A stretch of 64,000 nucleotides of DNA from positions 139,275,622 to 139,339,621 of the forward strand of contig ML681963.1 of assembly GCA_007922195.1 (NCBI GenBank), written 5' to 3'. The translations under genes and the position numbers were made by a program. This DNA comes from Podocnemis expansa. Its lineage: Eukaryota; Chordata; Testudines; Podocnemididae. Position 1 is the first letter of the stretch. Each line of letters begins with the position of its first letter. The notes below the pieces were generated by a model. It was not told where the DNA came from and did no database searches. It was given only the letters and a program-made list of their open reading frames with translations. Of this stretch, positions 1-12,900 are shown piece after piece.

Positions 1-749
1 TGGAATTTCCAGTGATCTCCTGGAAGATTAAATGATAGGGTTTCAGCTAGCTGTCTGATCATAAAATCTAATTAAAATGAGTCTACAGTCACTAATGAAT
101 GGACTGTTCAAATAAAATATTGGTGGGACAAAAATATTCCTTTCCCAATAGTAACATTACCACCTCTGAAACTTTTTTTTTAACTAAGTAATTTAGTACA
201 CAATTATTTTTGCTTCTCTGGAGAAAGTGTTTAAAGTAGAGGATCCTAAAAACTATTCAACCATTTTACTCAGCACAGAAATCCAAACAAAATTTACATA
301 ATCCTTGCATATATCAACATTTATTTTAACAGCTGTTCAGAATTCTAAGTGATTAATATCATTTGGGATTCATTGTCGGGATGGGGCGTTTTAGCAGAAT
401 GTCAGCTTATCCTGTTTTCAGCAAGATAGTTAATCCTACAGCAGGATATCATAGACAGCCTGTATTTGAAACCTGGAATAAGGCACATTTTTAATCACAT
501 AAAAAGGTAAAGAATCTGAATTCAAACATGCCATATTCTGGAGTGGTCAGCAAAGAGGTCACAAAAGGGAATCCTGATCAGAAAACAAGAACAGCATGAT
601 GGAAGTGGCTTAAAAAGGAAAAAAAGTGTGCCCAATAATTTCTCTCATTCCACCTAAAAAAAAAAAAAAAAAGCAGCTGAAAGAAATGAGAGACGCGCTG
701 TGCCAGCTCTGTCTATTCATTTCAGCCAGTATTTTTTTCTCTCCTTTAG
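1..749 (+). other. TRPM5 intron (partial)
   Basis: AT-rich sequence ending in a pyrimidine-rich tract and an AG acceptor at 748-749, directly before the first TRPM5 exon in the window. I see no earlier TRPM5 exon and no recognisable repeat here. The intron is open on the left, so its donor lies outside the window. Confidence 0.7.
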
Positions 750-924
750 ATGAAGGATGTTTTCTTCTTTCTTTTTTTCCTGAGTGTGTGGCTCATTGCC
801 TATGGTGTGACAACTCAAGCCTTGCTCCATCCTGATGACAGCCGAGTGGAATGGATATTCAGAAGAGTGCTTTATCGTCCTTATCTTCAGATATTTGGGC
901 AGATTCCACTGGATGAAATAGACA
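750..924 (+). CDS. TRPM5: TRPM5 exon: S5, pore helix and filter
   Basis: The acceptor is TTTAG at 745-749 and the donor is GTGAGG at 925. It starts in phase 0 with ATG-AAG-GAT and ends one base into a codon. It encodes S5 ([12 protein letters not shown]) and the pore helix to selectivity filter ([13 protein letters not shown]). The internal ATG at 750 is not a translation start. Confidence 0.95.
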
Positions 925-3900
925 GTGAGGAATTGTTTTCTAACTGATCAGGCTACAATACAATATACACCATTAATCAGGGCATGGGCATCCATATTGA
1001 GGTTGTCACTTTCTTCCCTTTTTTGTCCTGTAGGAAAAAATCTGCATGTTATGATGTAATGACACTTGTGCTGCAAAATCTGGATTTTATGATGTATATT
1101 GTTGAGTTGTACTGCAGCATAAGTGCAGGTCTTTTTTATACAGTTAAACCAGTGCAAACCTTTGAGTTTATACCTTACTTCATTTAAATTTGTTCCTAAA
1201 TGACTAAAGCTAAACCTCAGTAAGCATTGAGTAAAATGAAATAAGAGTATTTTCACAGTCTTTTGCACCAGTTTAACTAAACCAGCTTTGAAAAAAAAAA
1301 ATCACAACTTTAGACAAGTCCTTGTACTTCAGAGTCATTATTGGAAGGCAGCATCATTGTGCATTTGGAGTAAATTGTCCAAAACTGAATAAAGCTGGTA
1401 GCAAATGGTCAAAAAACAGTATACAAACAAACCAATTGACCCATCAGAAATAGAAATACATGAACAGAAGAGTACTGTGGTGGTACAACTCATGAAGAAG
1501 TAGTGTAAATAAAGAGTAAGGCATATAAGTAAGTCTGATAAAATGCTAGAATCTCCATTCTCATGGGTACCAAACATTAACAATATTTAAATCCAAATTA
1601 AGCTTGAGGAACCATAAAATGAGCCAAACAGGTACAATGGAATAAACAAAGCCAGCCATCACGCCATCACATTCACTCTGTTTATTAGTGGATGAACTGA
1701 TGTCTTGGAGAAGCCATCAGAGTTAGCATGGAAGTCAAGATAGACTCTTGTGGACAGTTTTCTCCTGTTAAATACATAACCAAGAGGTGCCAGTTAGGAT
1801 GCAAGAGTATGGGAGATCACACCTACTAAAACTAGGAACTCAAAATTAATCAGTGAGAGATAAGAAGATTTACAGGACAGACTATGGATGATAGAAAAGA
1901 CAATTGCAAGTATCTGTTTGCAGGATTCATTAAAGAAAATGTAAAAACTTGTGTAGATGTTCAATTAATAACAATAGTTTTAGAAGAGCTTATAGTACTT
2001 TGTACTTGAAAGGTGACATTTCAGGATGTCAAACATTGCTCAGACACTCAGATAGAGGGCTTTGTTTAAGATGAAGAGAACAGTCAGTAGGCCTCAATAA
2101 ACTCTTCAAAATGAAAATCTGTTTTGGGACATCTCCAGATGGCCAGTTGTGAGAGCCATCTTGGCAGTGGAGAAGCAGCAAAGGTCTGTAGCTGTGACAG
2201 TTAAATTCTGCTGAAGCTGCAAATCTCCCAGTTCTAAAGCGAGGCCATACTGCAGATACAATAGGAATGTGTATATTGAAGCTACATTAGACACTTTTAC
2301 TCCTTGTTACCCTCTAGTCAGCCTAAAAAACTGAGTCATCTTCTGCTTTCAGATGAAAGAATTATTCCTAGAGCTCAAGCAGTAGAGAATTAGTCCTTTA
2401 AAAATGCTGAAGCTTCAAACCTAGCCCTTGTTCTAAGCAAAGTCTCACCGCCACCCATGGGGCTTGAAGTCTAGTAAACCTTGGTCAGACATTCAGAATG
2501 AGGTTCCCCAGGTCATAACATCAGATGTAATATCTAGTAGATGTAAAGTCATCAATACAATCACAGCTTTTGATTTGTATCTTATCCGAAAATGTGTTGT
2601 TTGAGTTTGTTCTTAAAAGAAGCCAGGTCAAGCGATGCTAATTCAGCTGTTGTTCCCTGTTTACTCATCTGTGGCACATCGTAACTTTGACTTCAGGTAC
2701 AACGTTAAATTCTTGAGCAAAATCCAAAATCTTGATATAGAACAAACTGAGAGGCAGTCATGGCCATTTTAATGATTAAATGTGGCAGCAGAACATGTTG
2801 AGTATGGCCGCAGTACCATTTAAGTTGTAATTGTAGGGCCAACATACCCATGTAAGCTTTAATGTGGCTTTGCCCAGGTGACAGTAACAGTGAAGATGTG
2901 CTGGCATGGGGTAAATCACTGTGGGCTGTACAAGCCTGCCAGGACCCTGGGTATGTAGCCCAGCTTCTCAAACTACAGCACGCTTTGTGCCACCACATCT
3001 TTGCTCTTTCATTCTTGCCCAGATTAAAGTTGATTGGGTATGCCTACCCACATCTCAATTATACCTTACTTTGCTATGCAGAATGGCCTGATATAAATGT
3101 AAAACTATTGTTTTATTTCCCTCTCCCCTTCTCCCATTGCAGCATCTCGCATGCGTCTTGGGAACTGTACCTCTACCCTGAAGAGTCCACAGGAAAATTT
3201 ACCATTATGTTTTAATACCTATGCAAATTGGCTTGTCATACTTCTATTGGTCATTTTTTTATTGGTCACCAATGTGCTACTTATGAATCTCCTAATTGCT
3301 ATGTTCAGGCAAGTGTCAATTTAATTAATTAATTCTGAGATGGGACTGTGGAAGGAAAAGAAGGGTTAATAAGAATGAATGTATATATACATACATACAT
3401 ACATACATGCTCTTGTCTAAGAATTTTGGATCTATTAGCAATTTTACTAACTGGTGGTCATCTTTAGTGATCCCACAGTTCTTAATTTCTCATTCGCTTT
3501 TCACTATCTCCCTTAAAGGAAAAAAATCAAACTTTTTCCCCTGTTAAAAAAAAGAATCTATATACATGCATGGCTGCACAAAAGTCACTTTGTACAAATT
3601 TGTAAGTGAAAGCAGTTGGCAGACTTGCATATAGAGGATCTTTTCTTAGGGGAATCCCTTGAATAGTATAGGGACTAACACAGCCCCTTGAAGTCATTGG
3701 AGCTGTACTGTTTTACACCAGCAGAGGATCTGGCTCACTATGGTTGCCTGACATAGGTGTGGCCTACACTTACAAGTTAGACTGGCATAGCTGTCAGTCA
3801 GACGTGAAAAATCCACCTCCCAGACCAAGATAGCTATGCCAACAAAAACCCCAGTGTAGATACTATGTCCTAGTCTACACTGCCCCCCATTTTCAGCAGC

Positions 3901-6900
3901 AATTGAAGGGAGATACATAAGTTACTTAAAATAACTTGCATATCTCCCTCTGACTTCCTAAAGTCCAGTGAGTCTACTGCACTGAGGCAAAGGGAAATGC
4001 TGGTCTTTCAACTCACATTACTTCAATTCAGGGGCTAGAGTTGATGAATCAATTCCCTGATTGATTGAGCATGTCTTCACAGACCAACTCAATTGAACAG
4101 GGAAGTTCAATCTGATGGCGGCCAATTTTCTGGTATCAGTCTAGACAAACTCTGTGTCAACAGAACAGTGTTTCAGTCAGCATAACTAGCATCATTTAGG
4201 GTGGTGGTATTCCTACGTTGGAGGAAAAATTTTTGTCAGTGTACAATGAGTCTAACTAAATGACACTATGCCAGTGCAGATGTATCTTGTGTCTGCACTG
4301 CAGAAATGATACTAGCATAGCTATGCGGCCATAGCTTTACTAGGATGATCCTGGACTGTAAACACTACCTACCCTGACAGAAAGGACTTTTCCATCAGTG
4401 TAGAAATATCACCTTCCTGAGCAACAGTAGCAGCATCAACAGAAACATTTTTCTTTTGACACAGCTGGGGGGGTGGGTGGGAATGAGTAGGCTGGCATAG
4501 CTTTGTTGGTCTGGGGTGTGGATTTTTCACATCCTTGACTGATATAGATAAGACAGCCTAATTTTTAGTTCCAAAGGGGCAGCCGTGTTAGTCTAGTGTA
4601 GCAAAACAGGGAGTCCTGTGGCATGTTTAAAGACTAACAAATTTATTTATTGCATGAGTTTATGTGGGAGAAAATCTCACTTTGTCAAACCTTCTTCAAA
4701 GCATCTGATGAAGTGGGATTATCTCCTACATAAACTCATGCAATAAATAAATTTGTTAGTCTTTTAAAAGTGCCACAGGACTCTTTGTTTAATATTTTAG
4801 TGTAGACCAGACCACAGTCTTACTCTGGCAAACAACAATTTAACCATCCTTTAAAAAGCTTGTGTCTCACTGTCTATAGTCTGAAGGAAATGACTGCAAC
4901 TAATTTAATCTCTAGCGTTGTGCACATTTTATCATTTATTTTAAAAAGGAACAATGAGAAAGTTATAGTAGTGGGGTAGAATTAACTGATACTACCAAAT
5001 AGTTATAGCTGGGATTTTATAGTAATGAACTTTAGGATTATGCAGGGAAAAGTTTATTTTTTATATTTATTTATTTTGTTAAAGTTACACTTTTCAAGTT
5101 GTTCAGGGCAACGCAGACATCTTCTGGAAATTTCAGCGTTACAACCTGATTGTGGAATACCATGGCCGTCCAGCCTTGGCACCACCATTTATCATTATCA
5201 GCCACATCAATCTGATTCTCAGAAGAATCTTTAAAAAGACGGAGCACAAAAAAGAACATCTGGGTGAGTTGTTCACAAACAGTTTGCAGCTAGGTGCTTC
5301 AGAGGGGCCTGATGACAGGTGGTGAATAATACATAGAGGAGTGCAAATAAAGTTTCAAAACACAGAAGTTTCTATTATCATGGACATGTCTTTATTCATA
5401 CACAATGCAAGCATACATACAAAAAATGATTTATAATCTAGTTTCTAAAATGAAAGGGTTTAGAGGTTTCCAGAAGGCATCATCTGTTCCTTATCCAATG
5501 CAATTAAATGGACAAATTTGCTCTTTTAAAGCTGGTTAAATAGGCTGGATTAAGGAAAAGAATGGATTTTTTTTAACTGGAGAATTTTAATGAAAAAGCT
5601 GTTATTAATCTGCTTCTAAGTTTTAGCAAATCATGCATAGGAAGCACTCAATACCACTTCTGAGTTCTACTGTCTTGAGTAGAATTTCTCATTAGAGAAA
5701 GGGGCAGGGAATATTGCCAGAAATGGTGGTATTGTTTTTATTTTGAAAGGTAGATGTTTCATATGCATCCAGTATACTTCAGCTTCTAATGATCATTTTG
5801 CACTGTTCTCTCTTAAATAAGGAGTGCATGCACTGAATAATATCAGCATGTTTCTCCTGTAGTAAACCCCCATGATTCCATTTGTGCAGAATGACACTAT
5901 GACTTGAAGTAGATTTCCAGGTGTTGGCTTTCACCTATAAAGCTCTTCATTGTTTTGGGACCTGACTCCCTGAGAACCCAGCTCTCCCCTCCTTTGGTAT
6001 ACTACAGTAGTCAAAGAGGTCAGTAATTCCTCTATAGCTGGACCTCTGTCAAAGAGGAGGGGACTGCTTGCAAGGCATTCCCTGCAAGAATTCTCTTTTG
6101 AATTCACTCCTTCCCCTGGTCAGCCAGAGCCCAGATGAATTTGTTCTCCAGGCAGCCTGGAAGGCCCAGTTTTTACCCCACATTTATGAAAGTGGTGTGA
6201 GCAGTCCACTGTACTTAAAATGATATTATGAAGTTAAAGGATATACAGTTGCCATGGCTATCCATTTGTTTTCATAAATCAAGTAAAACAAACAAAAGCA
6301 TTTAAATTTGAGTGTTAAGCTGTGTTTATGTACCACTTGCAGTGCTTGAGGCGTTGGTTATTTTTATTGTAAATAAGCCTAGAAAACAAAGAACATTTGA
6401 ACCCAAATCTCTACCAGTTAAATCCCATTTAGATCACAGAAGGGAATACCATTGGTTAAAAGACTGAACATTTAAACAACTGGCTGCATGCAAAATTTCC
6501 ATTGAAATAGCAAAACTGTATTAAACAAGCCTAAAACAACCAGATTCCTCCTCCTTTTCTGTTACTGTTAATGTAACTGAAACATTGTTTCTTAATTTTA
6601 AAGCAGTGCTCAAACTATACAAGAGAGACAAGTATCCATTGTTCCACCGCCAGGTAGGCCTATGGCTAACACTGCAATTAGGGAGTTTATAATAGAAAGC
6701 CTGGCATAAATTTCAGCTAAACTGATTCGAGCTCACTCATTGAGAGTAGGATGGTGCATTTGTAAAGGATGTTAGGAACTAAGGCAGGCATTCTCAGACT
6801 TATTTCCCAGGAATCCTTCGAGAATATTCCAGGCCATGATGACCCTCCTCACCCTCGAAAAGTGATGATCCTCTTCCCTGAGCATGCCACACTTACCAGC

Positions 6901-9900
6901 AGGAGCTGGGGCTAATGGCTCGCAACCACCCTACAGTAACCTCATGGTCCACTGAGGGGTCATAACCCCCTTGAGAATGCCTGATCTAGGGGAAGCTAAG
7001 GTCAAGAGAACAGGATAATGGCAATATAAGTAGAACAGAAAAAGCATGGACCAAATAGAGAGAAATTATCTGAGCTGTTTGTGATAGGGAAGTGCTGAGT
7101 GAACTGAAGAACAAGATCTACAAGATGATAATTAGGTCTGTGCCTTTGCATGGCTCTGAATGTTTCACACAGAGGAAGAGTCAGAAGCAGATCTTGAATA
7201 CAGTGGAAATGAAAATGCTGAGATGAATGCTGGAGTTACAAGGATGGATCACATTTGGAGCAAATGAATTATGGGAAGTGTGAGGTTGGTACCAGGTACA
7301 GAAAAGCTGAAGGAATCCAACTTTAGTTGACTTGCACATGTGAAAACAAGATCATAAGAATGTATAGGAAACCGGGTGTTAAACTTAGACGTGGAAGGTA
7401 ACAGAAGAGTTGGAAGACCCATAAGTAAATCTATGGATGTTATACAAAAGGATTTGATGAACTGCACAGTTTCTGAGGAAGGGCTTCAAGATACACTGAA
7501 GTTCAGAAGGATTCAAATAGCCAACCCCTTGTAGATGGGATTAAAAGATAGACAAAAAGGAGATATTTCCAAAGGGGCAGCTGTGTTAGTCTAGTAAAGC
7601 AAAAAAAGCAAGGAGTCTCATGGCACTTATAGACTAACAGATTTATTTATCACATGTGCTTGTGTGTGAAAAAAATCCCACTTCGTCAGACACTTTGAAG
7701 ATAGTAGCTTGGGGAAGGCAGTCCAATTTTTTCTTTGTAGAAGCTTCATCCCAGCTATTTAGATCCTTTCTGCTCCCTCTCTCTTTGAGCCTCTGTGTAC
7801 TGGTGGGCTTCCTCCCTTTCAAGTAAAACCTCAAATAAATAAATGGACTGGGCCACTGACTGTCCTGCCTTGAGTTATGTCTGTCAGTCAGCTCACTCCT
7901 CTCCTTGTTGGAGTCTTTCATTTTCCTTACTAGAGCTAGTTTGTGGGGCATTGATAAGATCTGACTGTCAACCAGGAACCAATTTACAATATTTGTAAAT
8001 AAAACAGCAGTATTACTGCAACATTTCAGTAAGCCTAGGACATATATAAAAGGAGTCTAGAATGAGGTCATTATTTGGGCCAAGACAAAAGGTCAACATC
8101 CTTACAATGAAGAAAACACTCTAAACTTTACCTTTAAAAGAAAGCTCTTAAAACACAATAGTTTATGCTGTAATCTGATAACCTCACACTTCTGGCATAA
8201 TAAATCTAGTTTAATCTCCAAATTTTAGAATGACAAATCTACAACTCACTGACCTTCCTTCCTGTATGCACAGGCTGTCTGTCTTCTCCAACCACCTCAA
8301 CACACGTGGATTTTGATAAAGGTGTACTTTATGCATATCTTTTATTCTTTTGTTTGTCCACAGAAAGAGATCTGCCAAACAGCTTGGATCAAAAAATCAT
8401 AACCTGGGAGGTGGTTCAAAAGGAAAATTATCTTGCAAACCTGGAACAAAAGAAAAAAGAAAGCAATGAAGAAAGGCTAAAGAAAACATTTAACAAGTAC
8501 ATTTCTGCTCAGTTTTTTACATTTCTGACCCAGCTTTTTGACGCTAGTGGTAGATGAACCTTGTTGCTCTGTGGGCTTGGATAAGCACACTGAAATTAAG
8601 GTGCTTCACTGAAAATGATCCAAGAAAGGGGTAGCCATGTTAGTCTAGGTTAGCAAAACAAACAAAGAGGCCTATGGCACTTTTAAAGACTAATAAATTT
8701 ATTTATCACATGAGCTTTAGTGGGAGAAAATCCCACTTCATCAGACACTTTTGAAGATGAGGGAAATTACAGAATGGGTGGCAAATAAATGCATGAATCA
8801 CTGAAAATGAAGTCACTTAGTTTGGAAGTACACATCCTGTGGGAGCTGTGGAAATGTAGCATTTTTACTCCCAATGACAGAGTTCTTACTGTCCTTGAGA
8901 TGGCAGGTCTAACCAAACAAAGTACAATGCATCGAAAATCATGTTGGAAATCTCGCCATTTCAGAATTTCTTGCAAGATTTCCAGCACCTCCTTGCTTTC
9001 AACTGGACATGCTAAAAGAATGGTCTTTTACATGGCATGTTAGCCCCAGTTCTTCCGATTCTGGTCATGTTACCAGTGTGTATGCCTGAAGACAAAATCT
9101 GGCCAACTCTCTAAGCAACTTGGCTGTAGGTTTGCTTGCGAATGAAAGTCTTTGAATCACCATTGATGAATTCCTCTATAGCCAGTGGTCTCAGCACATG
9201 ACTCTCAGTCTGCAGCTCATGATCCTGACTCTCACAGTGGCTCTGCATTAGTATATCAAAGGGAATTATTAATCATATTTTTGCAGTAGTACATGAACCA
9301 ATCAAGTATGTGCTAGGTACTGCACAGAGTAGCGGAGACCCTCTACACCAAATAGCTTACAATCTAAATAAACAAACCAGGCATAGGGTGATGAAAGCTA
9401 TATAACAAACCAGGACTGAACAATGTGTTGGCAGAAAACGTCATGTTTGTTCCATAAAAAAAAACAAGGAGTCCTGTGGCACTTAAAGACTAACAAATAT
9501 ATTTCTTGTTGAACCTACCCGGGTCTCCATTTACACCACTTGAAGGAGAATGCTAACAGCTGACAGCAGTATTGTGAGGATTAGTTGACTTCTGTATAGC
9601 ATACTGAAGATGGGAAGTAATAAGTTATTACTCAAAACCATATTATTTTAAAGGGAGAAGTAAGCTACACATAATAATATGAGTAAGCCTTCTTTGGGCA
9701 GGCATTTAATAACATAACTCAAATGCAGTACCTTATGAAACTTTTTTATAACTATTATTATGAAAGAGAGCCAGCATGTTGCAAGAGTTTCATTCAAACT
9801 CCAGTTCTGGCATATGCAGACCACAGTAAAATCAATTAGACACATTGTCTAATTTTTTTTATTTGCACTGCACTGCTCTTTCAAAACAGACTTGTTCCTT

Positions 9901-12900
9901 TCTAATTTATATCATAGTTGGAGTTGAGCAACGTTCTTCCCCTCCACCTGATCTATCAACTGCCTGGTTTGATTCTGTTACTTCATAATAATTTAGAACA
10001 ATTATATTATTTTTACCTTAGAGTCATCAGTGAATCATAGACTTACCGTATATAATCCGGTATAAGCCAATCCAGGCACAAGCTGACCCCCCCAATTCTG
10101 AGCCCCCCAAAAAAGCTAAAATTGGTGACCCAGGTATAAGCTGAGGTCCCCTTTTGGCCTTGGCCCCTAACCCCCCACCCACTGCTGCAGGCTTCCTCTG
10201 GAGTTTCTGACAGCTTCCCTACCCCAAAATCTCTGCTGCTGCTTTTCCCTTGCCCCTCCTGCTGTCCTTTCCTCACTCCTGCTCTGCCCTTTCCTCACTT
10301 TCCTCACCCCTGCTGCCCCCTGCTCTGCCCTTTCCTCACTGCTACCCCCCTGCTCACTTCTCAGTTTCCTGCTGCTGCCCCCTGTGTCGCCCTTTCCTCA
10401 CTGTTGCCCCCCTACTCCCATCTGCTCTGCCCTTTCCTCACTGCTGTCACCCCTGCTCCCCCCTGCTCTGCCCTTTCCTCACTGCTACCCCCCTGCTCAC
10501 TTCTCAATTTCCTGCTGTTGCCCCCTGCTCCTCCTGCTGCCCCCTGCTCTGACCCTCCCTCACTGCTGCTCTCTGCTCCTCCTACTGCCCCCTCCTACTC
10601 CACCCTTCCCTCACTGCTACCTGCTGCCCCCCTGCTCTGCCACTTCCCCACTGCTGCCCTCCTGCTGCCCCCCTGCTCTGCCCTTTCCCCACTGCTGTCC
10701 CCCTGGCCCTTCACTGCTGCCCCCCTCCTCTGCCCCTTCCCCACTGGTGCCCCACTGCTCTTCCTGCTGCCCCCTGGCTCTTCACTGCCACCCCCCTACT
10801 CCCTTCTCAGTTCAGTGCTGTTGCTCCCCTGTTCCCCAACACCCTTTCCCTGTCACCCCCAACCCCTGGTGCCGCTCTTCCCAGCCTGCCAGGCACCCCC
10901 CCAATCCCCAGTCCCTGTCACTGCTTCCCTGGGCTCCCCAAAAACCCTGGGTCCTCCTGCTGCTTTCCCGGACTTCCTGACCCCCACCCCCAATGCCCGA
11001 GCCCTGCCGCCCCTGCCCTGGACTCCCTGAAATCCCCCCCCAACCCTCCTGGCTGTCCCATCACTTTCCCCAACTCCCCGACCCCCTCCCCAACCCCTGG
11101 TCCCTGCCACCGCTTCCCTGAATCCTCCCCTCAATGTCCAGGCCGCCCCCCCCGGGCCCCCTTACGTGGCCGCTCCAGACGCCGGGGTCCCCTCCTCACT
11201 CCAGCCCCAGCCCCGGCCGCCTGCCACATGGTCTGGGAAACTCCTGGGAGGGGCTGTCTAGCGGATTCCCTTGAGTACAAGCCGAGAGCCTGTTTTGAAG
11301 CCAATTTTCAGGCACAAAATTTTCAGCTTATATGCAATGATATACTGTTCTTTAGAACTGTGGGCCTGAGAAGTAGCAAGATGGTCAAACAAAGCTGAAG
11401 AGCTGTTCTTATCAGACAAGAAAAAATGTAACCAACTGCTTCCTAAAAGTGTCTTTTTTAATAATGACATTGTTAGTTTTAAATATTTAAAGTTGGATAT
11501 AAACTTAAGGGGTTTGCAGGGGAAGGGAGGGGGGAGAAATAAGCAAGAACTAATCTTAACTTTTTACTGCATGATCTAAAACCAGACCCAAAAACTTTAT
11601 GAAGCTGGAAGAAGTTCAGCTAAATACTACATGTGGGTTTTTTACCATTGCTGTTGGCTGGCAGTAATTCTGGATGCACTGAAAGGCCCATTCTCTTGTC
11701 TCCAAAAATCTCATCTAGTCTGCAGCCTCCCAAGAGACACAGACTAGGAATGTGTTCCTTGACCTTTGAGCAGCAGAAGCCTCAGAGCACATTAGATCTA
11801 AACCCAGCAGTCAGTGAAAGCCCTCCCACATAAATGTCCAAAGAATATCACAAACAATAGGAGAGAGCTGAGAGCGCTGGATTCAGAACAGGGATTTAGG
11901 AATCAAGAGACGCTTTAGGGATGTGCTGACGAATGTGTGTGTACAGGTCAAAAGCGGATGATGTTGCTTGGGGGTGAAGGGGTCAGCACATGGAAGCCTA
12001 AACTAGTTGGGATACACTTAGGAGAGTGCTGAAGAAGCTTTTAGACTTTGTTGGAGAGAAAGAGCTATCATGGACATGTTGAGGTTTGTTATTACTCATT
12101 GAAAGTATGAAACTAGTTTCTGGAAACAGAACATTAAAAAAATTTTGAGAAATAGCTAATACTTCTTAGATGGTGGGGAAAAGTAGAACAGGTGCAATCC
12201 TTGCAAGTTCCGAGCTCACACTGCATACTACTGAGAAAAGAGGGGTCAAACAGCACATCTGGCTCTACACCCCCTTTCCACCTTCCCTAATTCTTGGAGC
12301 CGTTGGGGACTGAATGGGTCCTGGCACAAGTTATAGTGGCCTAAGGACTGCTTTAATGTATGCCAATTTATAATAATTCCCTATGGGCAGTTACCCCAAT
12401 GAGGAGTGGCCAGAATGCAGTGTACTCCTGGCCCTGCATTCTCTTTGTACCCATTCTCTATGCCACAGAGGATCCCTAAATGACCCTAGTTTCAGGCAAT
12501 CTTCTGGGTGCTTCATTCTGTCTCGGTAGTGCAAAGAGCAAGAAGTGGGACTGTGGATCTAGCTGTACATCTATTAAGAGTTATTTAGCTGTAATTTGCT
12601 GATGTTTAGCTCAGTACATGTCTCTGCTTTGTTTGCATTAGAGTGGACAACCTGTCTAAATATTTTAGTGGAATGAAAGAGCAAGAGAAAAGACTTAGAA
12701 CTCTAGAATCACAAGTAAGTAACATTTTTGATGTACCTTTTTTGAGCTTTCACCAATATTCTCTCCATTTACTGTTTGGATTGGACCTTCTCTATGAAGA
12801 GGATATAATGTTGGCATGCAGACCTTAGGTGGCCCACTAGTTCACATTATGTTATGGAGCAAAAGAAAAGAAGATTCTCTTGTCTTTAGGCCCTGGTGGC

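Larger units (their letters stand above)
3309..5084 (+). other. TRPM5 intron with a GC-AG splice-site pair
   Basis: The exon-intron junction reads AG then GCAAGT, a good match to the GC-AG donor consensus, and the intron ends AAAG at 5081-5084. Phase and protein homology on both sides (IAMF, then S, then YTFQVVQG) leave no nearby GT that keeps the reading frame. The intron also holds a palindromic MITE (3783-4552) and a PLE copy (4568-4793). Confidence 0.88.

Noticed and set aside
9290..9400. Possible ancient SINE-like repeat (GCTTACAATCTAAATAA)
   Set aside because: Only short words match; there is not enough sequence to assign a family or edges.
10250..11030. Long proline- and leucine-rich open frames (up to 208 residues)
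   Set aside because: They run through a CT-rich minisatellite in several frames at once, with no start context, splice sites or family match.
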